Shown here: positions 61,501-64,000 of the stretch, one piece after another
How positions within the stretch are numbered: position 1 is the stretch's first letter
Layout of the letters: each line of letters begins with the position of its first letter
Assembly: GCA_013400115.1 (NCBI GenBank)
Contig: VXBP01003652.1
Coordinates: forward strand, 1,063,303 to 1,127,302
Length of the DNA: 64,000 nucleotides
Direction of reading: 5' to 3'
Source of the DNA: Rhinopomastus cyanomelas
Lineage: Eukaryota; Chordata; Aves; Bucerotiformes; Rhinopomastidae
Notes under the pieces: generated by a model
Told to the model about the DNA's origin: nothing
What the model saw: only the letters and a program-made list of their open reading frames with translations
Databases searched by the model: none
Program-made: the position numbers and the translations under genes

Positions 61501-62845
61501 CTGCAGAGCCTTCCCAAAGCAAAGTGTGCTTAGAGATGCCTTGTGATAGTCCCCTTCTAGAAACAAAAATGCTGATAGAAATGAACTGCAAAGAAACTTT
61601 ATGTTGAAAATACTGGTGTGAAAGTAACCTACAGTAGCACTGCAGAAGTCAAAACCCACATGTGCAAAGCACAGTATTTAATCACAGAACCACAGAACAT
61701 TAGGGATTGGAAAGGACCTTGAAAGATCATCCCGTCCAATGGAATCATTACGGATTGGAAGGGACCTTGAAAGATCATCTAGTCCCATCAGCAGGATCAC
61801 CTAGACCAAGTCACACAGGAACACATCCAGGGATCCACAATCCCCCTGCCACAGCAGGATCACCTAGACCAAGTCGCACAGGAACACAGCCGGGTGGCTT
61901 TTAAAAGTCTCCAGAGAAGGAGACTCCACAACCCCCCTGGGCAGCCCCTTCCAGTGCTCTGTCACCCTCATTGTGAAGAAGTCCCTTCTCGTGTTTATGT
62001 GGAACCTGTGTTCCAGCTCACACCCGTTGCCCCTTGTCCTACTATTAGATGACGCTAATGATAATGATATTGCTTTTATTAAAGCAATAGAAATTAAGCA
62101 GTTATAACAATTTAAACATGTTAAAATTATGCATCTATATCAGAGCTCTGACTTGGATTTAATGGAGCCAGGCTCTTCTCAATGTCATCTGAATATGTTC
62201 CTGTGCAACTTGGTCTAGGTGATCCTGCTGTGGCAGGGGGATTGAACTAGATGATCTTTCAAGGTCCTTTCTAATCTCTAATGTTCTGTGACTCTGTGAT
62301 CTAGTGATAGGATGAGGGGCAATGGGTGTCAGCTGGAACAGGCTGTCCGGGGGGTTGTGGAATCTACTTGTCCTGAGATGTTTAAGACCCGCCTGGATGT
62401 GTTCCTGCTGTGTCAGGGGGATTGGACTAGATGATCTTCCGAGGTCCCTTCCAATCCCTAATGATTCTGTGATTCTCTGATAAACCATGGAATTCAGATT
62501 TGTACACATGGAATTTCTAGTACACACGGACCCTGTACAAGAAACCTGAATCTCACTGGAGCCGTGAGCTCTCTGCTTTGAAGATAAAGGGCTTAGGAAT
62601 CAGTTCTGGTTCATTTTGTTAATGAATGGAACTAATCAGGTTCCAGATGACTGCTGTAACTCACATTAGAGTCTAACCATGTAAAATTCACTCGTGGTTT
62701 ATTTTTTTGCCACACATTTGTACTTGCAGCATAATGAGACAACAACAGGCCCTACCTGGGTATCCACTGTCAACATAAGGCTTAACGAGTTCTCCAAGTT
62801 TCGTCTTGTCTGCAATAGCTTCCTTTAGCAGTTGCCCACAGCAAA
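19289..62845 (-). CDS. AK8: AK8, adenylate kinase 8, last four coding exons (5' part outside the window)
   Basis: AK8 is a two-domain nucleoside monophosphate kinase associated with cilia and flagella. Exons 62845-62756, 48141-48000, 21553-21473 and 19538-19289 join in frame across phase-compatible GT-AG introns to give 186 complete residues plus a shared valine. They cover most of the second kinase domain: [14 protein letters not shown], the NMP-binding motif [10 protein letters not shown], the strand [10 protein letters not shown], the LID signature [12 protein letters not shown], and the C-terminal tail with [16 protein letters not shown]. His replaces the usual Asp of the DGFPR motif, as I recall also in human AK8. 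The P-loop exon of this domain lies beyond 64000. Introns are 14.6, 26.4 and 1.9 kb. It converges on GTF3C4, matching the human order. Confidence 0.95.
19539..21472 (-). other. AK8 intron between the last two coding exons
   Basis: This is a 1.9 kb intron with donor GTTAGC and acceptor CTCCAG. It has no CR1 and no recognisable signal. Short frames on both strands are unremarkable. Confidence 0.85.
21473..21553 (-). CDS. AK8: AK8 coding exon with LID motif
   Basis: This 81-base exon sits between acceptor TTCTCCATAG and donor GTTAGC. It encodes [20 protein letters not shown] followed by [15 protein letters not shown] is the LID-domain signature of adenylate kinases. Its first base completes the arginine codon begun by the 48000-48141 exon. 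Confidence 0.95.
21716..21811 (+). mobile_element. CR1 LINE 3'-end fragment
   Basis: This short piece contains GACTTGATCTAGAGGATCCT and ends CCTAATGTTCTGTGATTCT. It lies about 160 bases from the AK8 21473-21553 exon, upstream of it on the minus strand. Confidence 0.9.
22534..22825 (-). mobile_element. CR1 LINE fragment
   Basis: The copy starts CAGAATCACAGAATCATAGA and runs through the ORF2 end, including CCTGGGCAGCCCCTTCCAG. It has an internal deletion near 22810. Confidence 0.93.
24698..24862 (-). mobile_element. CR1 LINE 3'-end fragment
   Basis: It carries ATCACAGAACATACATAAGG, GATCATCTAGTCCAAGCCCC and the CCAGAGAAGGAGACTCCACA block. Confidence 0.9.
25919..26312 (-). mobile_element. CR1 LINE fragment, different subfamily
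   Basis: It carries GGTTGGAAAAGACCCCTGGC and ATTGAGTCCAACCATCAACC, the diagnostic 3' end of a subfamily distinct from the GGAAGGGACC type. It extends about 390 bases into ORF2. Confidence 0.9.
27346..27519 (+). mobile_element. CR1 LINE 3'-end fragment (GTTGGACTCGATGATC type)
   Basis: It contains GGTTGGACTCGATGATCTCA and TTTTCCAACCAGAGTGATTC, the sense version of the subfamily seen at 25.9 kb. Confidence 0.88.
29790..31255. promoter_or_regulatory. Candidate conserved noncoding block in the AK8 intron
   Basis: The stretch of about 1.4 kb is free of CR1, AT-rich and dense in TAAT/ATTA cores. Examples are ATTAAATTATAATG (30726-30739) and CCAATTAAAGG (30764-30774). Unlike the surrounding intron it lacks repeats. 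It is a plausible enhancer of the BARHL1 regulatory block; conservation was not tested. Confidence 0.4.
32573..32793 (+). mobile_element. CR1 LINE 3'-end fragment
   Basis: It runs from ATGAGAAGGAACTTCTTCCC to ATGTTCTGTGATTCTATGAT. Confidence 0.93.
33655..33800. promoter_or_regulatory. AT-rich stretch with an octamer motif
   Basis: An ATGCAAAT octamer (33746-33753) lies near TGACGTCC (33697) and TGATTGGG motifs. It may be regulatory, but the evidence is only motif-level. Confidence 0.2.
34536..35117 (+). mobile_element. CR1 LINE fragment, longest in the window (0.58 kb)
   Basis: It begins near AAGAAGGTGAAGACATCCTG, upstream of the usual truncation points, and ends CCTAATGCTCTGTGATTAG. The ORF2 frame is interrupted. 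Confidence 0.92.
36085..36247 (+). mobile_element. CR1 LINE 3'-end fragment with tail repeat
   Basis: It contains GACGGTTGGACTCGATGATC and ends in the octamer-type tail ATTCTATGATTCTATGATGG. Confidence 0.9.
37180..37645. promoter_or_regulatory. Candidate conserved noncoding element with octamer
   Basis: The CR1-free stretch carries GTTAATTAATAA (about 37304-37315), an ATGCAAAT octamer (37428-37435), TTAATAACATAATT and GGCTAATTATTG. Such homeodomain and POU sites are typical of neural enhancers. A 118-codon minus frame (37643-37287) covers the same DNA but resembles no known protein. Confidence 0.4.
38511..38997 (+). mobile_element. CR1 LINE fragment, about 0.49 kb
   Basis: It runs from TGTGTCTAGTTCTGGGCCCC to GGTCCCTTCCAATCCCTTG. 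The last 94 codons of ORF2 stay open ([26 protein letters not shown]). The terminal tail is lost. Confidence 0.93.
39041..39170 (+). repeat. Unrecognised 130-bp duplicated segment, copy A
   Basis: This segment matches 46791-46920 in the same orientation, with 10 differences in 130 bases and no indels. It is not part of the CR1 consensus I know, although each copy lies beside a CR1. It may be an undescribed repeat family or an old local duplication. Confidence 0.9.
40170..40246 (-). mobile_element. CR1 LINE 3'-end fragment
   Basis: It contains CACAGAATCATTCAGGTTGG and AAAAGACCCTTGGGATCATC. It overlaps the start of a 259-codon open frame beginning at 40201. Confidence 0.88.
40592..40610. repeat. 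(TC)n microsatellite
   Basis: This is a short pure TC dinucleotide run inside the 259-codon frame at 40201-40980. Confidence 0.9.
41541..41694 (-). mobile_element. CR1 LINE fragment, left half of a head-to-head pair
   Basis: It carries CACAGAATCATTTAGGTTGG through CAACCACCACCCTGGG. It is joined directly to an oppositely oriented CR1 of another subfamily. Confidence 0.88.
41695..41838 (+). mobile_element. CR1 LINE fragment, right half of a head-to-head pair
   Basis: It runs from ATGTGGAGTGTCCTTCACTG to GTAATGATTCTGTGAT. Both halves are broken at the same place in the element (the CTGGGCAGCC region). Confidence 0.9.
42660..43350. promoter_or_regulatory. Candidate conserved noncoding element
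   Basis: The CR1-free, CpG-poor sequence carries CATCAATTAAAACC, CCAATTAGG, TTTTAATTAAGCC and GCTCAATTAATGAGG. It looks like the other TAAT-rich blocks in this intron. The boundaries are approximate. Confidence 0.35.
44060..44223. repeat. Near-identical 37-bp direct repeats flanking a CR1 piece
   Basis: CCCCAGTCCACTATATAGTT occurs in both flanks, offset by 127 bases. Each flank is about 37 bases with two visible differences. This could be a long target-site duplication or a local tandem duplication. Confidence 0.85.
44100..44178 (-). mobile_element. Short CR1 LINE fragment between direct repeats
   Basis: This 3'-end piece contains GAAGGGACCTTGAAAGATCA and CAGCAGGATCACCTAG. It lies between near-identical 37-bp repeats at 44060-44096 and 44187-44223. 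Confidence 0.88.
46791..46920 (+). repeat. Unrecognised 130-bp duplicated segment, copy B
   Basis: This is the partner of 39041-39170, 7750 bases away. The match starts at ATTCTGTAAACACAA and ends TTTATGTGAC, where a minus-oriented CR1 begins. The sequence just outside the two copies is unrelated. Confidence 0.9.
46919..47276 (-). mobile_element. CR1 LINE fragment, about 0.36 kb
   Basis: It contains CCTTGAAAGATCATCCAGTC through the ORF2 end to TTCATAAGAGTG. The minus-strand frame is open for about 95 codons ([14 protein letters not shown]). Its 3' terminus is missing, and it abuts the end of the 46791-46920 duplicated segment. Confidence 0.93.
48000..48141 (-). CDS. AK8: AK8 coding exon with NMP-binding motif
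   Basis: This 142-base exon sits between acceptor TTTGCAG and donor GTAAGA. It encodes [19 protein letters not shown], then [13 protein letters not shown] and IPNR. The first two bases complete a valine codon with the upstream exon (G|TC). The motif corresponds to DGFPR of the adenylate kinase NMP-binding region, with His for Asp. Confidence 0.95.
48343..48683 (+). mobile_element. CR1 LINE fragment, 0.34 kb
   Basis: It runs from GGGACCTCATTAATGTTTAT to TAATGTTCTGTCACTCTGT. It lies just upstream (minus-strand sense) of the AK8 48000-48141 exon. Confidence 0.92.
49243..49307 (+). mobile_element. CR1 LINE 3' tip
   Basis: It contains TAGGATTGAACTAGATGATT and CTGTGATTCTGTGA. It is followed within 40 bases by another sense CR1. 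Confidence 0.85.
49345..49522 (+). mobile_element. CR1 LINE 3'-end fragment
   Basis: It runs from AGGTGATGGAGCAGTGGAAG to AATGTTCTGTGATT. It could be part of the same insertion as 49243-49307 after rearrangement. Confidence 0.9.
50030..50345. promoter_or_regulatory. Candidate conserved noncoding element
   Basis: The AT-rich block carries AAATAATCAAATTACTG, AACTAATTAGAAAAC and GTATTAATTGAGG. A 77-codon plus frame (50039-50272) spans it but has no recognisable homologue or domain. Confidence 0.3.
50381..50564 (-). mobile_element. CR1 LINE 3' end with internal 76-bp tandem duplication
   Basis: TAGGGATTGGAAGGGACC starts at 50399 and again at 50475. Each copy continues to GGATCCCCTAGATCCAGTCA. 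Only the first copy has the terminal CACAGAATC tail. Confidence 0.92.
50984..51091 (+). mobile_element. CR1 LINE 3'-end fragment
   Basis: It runs from ACGTTCCTGTGCGACTGCAT to GTTCTGGGATTCTGTGAT. Confidence 0.92.
53703..53713 (-). promoter_or_regulatory. Solitary TFIIIC B-box
   Basis: On the minus strand GGTTCGACTCC is a perfect match to the B-box consensus GGTTCGANNCC. No A-box or cloverleaf can be built around it, so it is not a tRNA gene. It may be a TFIIIC-only site or a tRNA-derived remnant. Confidence 0.4.
53773..53787 (-). promoter_or_regulatory. CTCF-type binding site
   Basis: On the minus strand CCCGCAGGTGGCGCT fits the CTCF consensus CCASYAGRKGGCRSY with one mismatch (C for A at position 3). 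Two further bases, TA, extend the match as in the long CTCF motif. Confidence 0.6.
54008..54120 (+). ncRNA. Possible terminal exon of an unannotated plus-strand transcript
   Basis: A strong 3' splice site (TCTTTTTTTGTTTGCAG) ends at 54007. An AATAAA follows at 54095-54100, downstream of the CpG island. Donors in the island are weak (GTCGGT at 53871, GTAATT at 53875). It is speculative and the coding potential is negligible. Confidence 0.2.
55248..55310 (-). mobile_element. CR1 LINE 3' tip (GGTTGGAAAAGACC type)
   Basis: It contains ATCATAGAATCACTCAGGTT and ATCATTGAGTCCAACCATCA. Confidence 0.85.
55586..55796 (-). mobile_element. CR1 LINE 3'-end fragment
   Basis: It runs from CACAGAATCACAGAACATTA through the CCTGGGCAGCCCCTTCCAG block to GAAGTTCCTTCTCAG. 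Confidence 0.93.
56082..56235 (+). mobile_element. CR1 LINE internal fragment ending at an N
   Basis: It contains CTTTGTGGCCAAGAAGGCCA through CCCCTCAGTTCAAGAAG and stops abruptly at the N at 56236. It covers a more 5' part of CR1 than most other copies. Confidence 0.9.
56236..56236. other. Single N within a CR1 fragment
   Basis: CR1 sequence stops at this base and unrelated sequence starts after it. As at 10501, this suggests a contig join or unresolved base, possibly with missing CR1 sequence. Confidence 0.8.
56500..57110. promoter_or_regulatory. Candidate conserved noncoding element
   Basis: The CR1-free stretch contains CpG-bearing segments (GTGCGGCGGGTTCATAAATA, CCGCCGTCGTTTGTG, AAGCGTCGTTAGG) inside AT-rich DNA. 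CpGs surviving outside a CpG island can indicate constraint or lack of methylation. Confidence 0.3.
57430..57445. repeat. Poly-G run (G16)
   Basis: Sixteen consecutive G follow a short A run and are followed by AGGGAGAG. It is a potential G-quadruplex and a likely length-variable or error-prone site. Confidence 0.9.
58197..58342 (-). mobile_element. CR1 LINE 3'-end fragment
   Basis: It contains CATAGAATCACAGAACATTA and GATTGGAAGGGACCTTGAAA, ending CTCCAGAGAAGGAGACT. Confidence 0.9.
59690..60000. promoter_or_regulatory. AT-rich block, weak candidate regulatory element
   Basis: The sequence is CR1-free and AT-rich with scattered ATTA cores. Little else can be said; it may simply be AT-rich intron. 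Confidence 0.15.
60412..60482 (+). mobile_element. CR1 LINE 3' tip
   Basis: It contains GACTGGACTAGACGATCTTC and GTTCCGTGTTTCTGTGAT. Confidence 0.87.
61681..62055 (-). mobile_element. CR1 LINE fragment with nested internal duplications
   Basis: GATTGGAAGGGACCTTGAAA-type sequence occurs at about 61705 and 61752. CAGCAGGATCACCTAGACCAAG occurs near 61789 and 61853. The normal body then follows to TCCTACTATTAGATGACG. Confidence 0.92.
62158..62302 (+). mobile_element. CR1 LINE fragment with internal deletion
   Basis: GGAGCCAGGCTCTTCTCAAT jumps directly to ATATGTTCCTGTGCAACTTG, skipping about 200 consensus bases. It ends CTGTGACTCTGTGAT. Confidence 0.88.
62303..62482 (+). mobile_element. CR1 LINE fragment adjacent to the previous one
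   Basis: It contains AGTGATAGGATGAGGGGCAA, a deletion to AGGCTGTCCGGGGGGTTGTG, and the 3' end TAATGATTCTGTGATTCTC. It lies about 270 bases from an AK8 exon. Confidence 0.88.
62756..62845 (-). CDS. AK8: AK8 coding exon, start of second kinase domain in the window
   Basis: This 90-base exon lies between acceptor CTTCCTGTTAG and donor GTAGGG. It encodes [20 protein letters not shown] and then KPYVDSGYP. It begins with the last two bases of a split valine codon, consistent with human VNVCCGQ. The preceding exon with the P-loop is not in the window. Confidence 0.93.
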
Positions 62846-64000
62846 CTAACAGGAAGGAAGAACAAAAAAGACACGAGGTTAAATTTTAAAAAGGAAGCAA
62901 CAAAGAAAAGAAAAAAAACCAAACACCCGAGCAGCTGCATACTGGAATAAGGTCACTGAATAAAATACAAGTTGTAGGGTTTTTGGGTTTGTTGTTAGGA
63001 TTTTTTATTTTTGGCCAGGCAGAGTAAAAAGCAGAGACTGAGCAGGGGGAGAATACAGAATAAAAAAGAATACATTTGGCAAAGGACTTATTAAAAACAG
63101 AGAGAAAGATATTAATCAAATATGGTTCTGAAATAATAACTCAAGGGATTGCTACTGGTTTTCACGTGTCATAAACTTGTAATTACTGAATAAAGTTACA
63201 ACCTGCTGAACACTGCCTGAACCGCACTGCTGGAGGTGAAGGCTAATGTGCAGTTCAAGGAAGTGACTCCCTGGATCATTTAATGATCATGTAAGAATTA
63301 CATATTTAAAACTGTGCTAATGCAATACTATCATTGACTTCACCTACATAGAATCAGAGAGTCACAAAACATTATGGACTGGAAGTGACCTCGAAAGATC
63401 ATTCAGTCCAACCCCCCCGCCAGAGCAGGGTCACCTAGATAGAGTTGCACAGGAACACATCCAGGTGGGTTTTAAATGTTTCCAGAGAAGGAGACTCCAC
63501 AACCCCCCTGGGCAGCCCCTTCCACACCAGGAGATGCACACTCCAAGCTTTAGCCAGGACAGCTGTACATGAAATACCACTGCTTTGGGCTTGGATCACC
63601 CTTTCTGCGGAAAAAGGACTCTACTGCGTCGTGCTGCCCCACACAAGTTAGATACAACAGTCCTGACCCTTATTTTACAGAGAGGAACTGAGGCAGGTTA
63701 CTGAGAGAGGTATGGAGAGGTTACACAACATCACCACAGGTGCCGGTTTCAACTCAGTTTTGGTCAGTATTAGACAGCAGTCTCTCTCTACGTTACCGCA
63801 CGACCTTTTGATTAATAGTCATGGAGTTAATTCCATCTTTTCTGGAATCAGTAGCCCCCACACCTGCAGCTGCACTGACTTAAATGGAAAAAACAGCAAG
63901 TCCCTTCATGTGCTCTACCACCGCTGAACTCGCTGTTTGGCAAACACGAGTACGAGTCCTCCCCAGGAACATTTCTTGGACAAAGAGAATCTTTGAGTGT
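62846..64000 (-). other. AK8 intron continuing past the window edge
   Basis: No P-loop exon was found on the minus strand here. One minus-oriented CR1 fragment (63351-63526) is present; the rest shows nothing recognisable. Confidence 0.7.
63351..63526 (-). mobile_element. CR1 LINE 3'-end fragment
   Basis: It contains GAATCAGAGAGTCACAAAAC and CCTGGGCAGCCCCTTCCA. Confidence 0.92.

Larger units (their letters stand above)
48142..62755 (-). other. AK8 intron, 14.6 kb
   Basis: The flanking exons join in frame (G|TC, valine), so no coding exon is missing. It holds CR1 fragments, a CpG island at 53.64-53.88 kb and AT-rich candidate elements. Nothing is recognised in about 48690-49240, 49525-50030, 51095-53300, 54120-55245, 57500-58190, 58345-59690 and 60490-61675. 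Confidence 0.85.

Noticed and set aside
1..64000. Endogenous retrovirus or other viral insertion
   Set aside because: No LTR pair, primer-binding site or retroviral protein motif was seen; the interspersed repeats recognised are CR1 LINE fragments.
62846..64000. AK8 P-loop exon of the second kinase domain
   Set aside because: No glycine-rich GxxGxGKS-type frame with splice sites is present on the minus strand, so it must lie beyond the window.

Overview
This 64 kb window looks like nuclear DNA of a bird. More than thirty CR1 LINE fragments lie on both strands, nearly all 5'-truncated and ending in the typical avian CR1 3' tail. The genes have compact introns and the gene order fits the vertebrate block DDX31 - GTF3C4 - AK8 (human 9q34.13, where BARHL1 lies beyond DDX31). 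The high CR1 load might suggest a CR1-rich lineage such as woodpeckers and relatives, but I cannot fix the species from sequence alone.

Layout. Positions 1-1481 appear to be the 5' end of DDX31 on the minus strand: a 20-codon first coding exon, then intron. A CpG-rich bidirectional promoter of about 270 bp separates its start codon from that of GTF3C4. GTF3C4 (TFIIIC 90 kDa subunit) is complete on the plus strand in five coding exons (1754-9132, 815 codons, intact frame and splice sites). It seems to have a long 3' UTR reaching about 15.55 kb. That UTR holds an almost identical 1.25 kb tandem duplication whose copies meet at a single N, which is probably an assembly artefact. A 37-bp minisatellite with a 54-base gap lies in the short convergent intergenic region. 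AK8 (adenylate kinase 8) then runs on the minus strand from 19289 past the right edge; its last four coding exons are visible and splice in frame with each other.

From 21.5 kb to 64 kb everything except two AK8 exons is intron. It holds CR1 fragments, several CR1-free AT-rich stretches rich in TAAT/ATTA motifs that look like conserved regulatory elements, and one isolated CpG island (53.64-53.88 kb) with a near-consensus CTCF site and a solitary TFIIIC B-box. The known regulatory block around BARHL1 makes developmental enhancers in AK8 introns plausible, but conservation was not tested.

I found no viral genome, CRISPR array, operon or recognisable new multi-gene system. The most unusual items are the CTCF/B-box CpG island, a 130-bp unrecognised sequence present twice 7.75 kb apart, CR1 insertions flanked by long direct repeats, and the 1.25 kb duplication.
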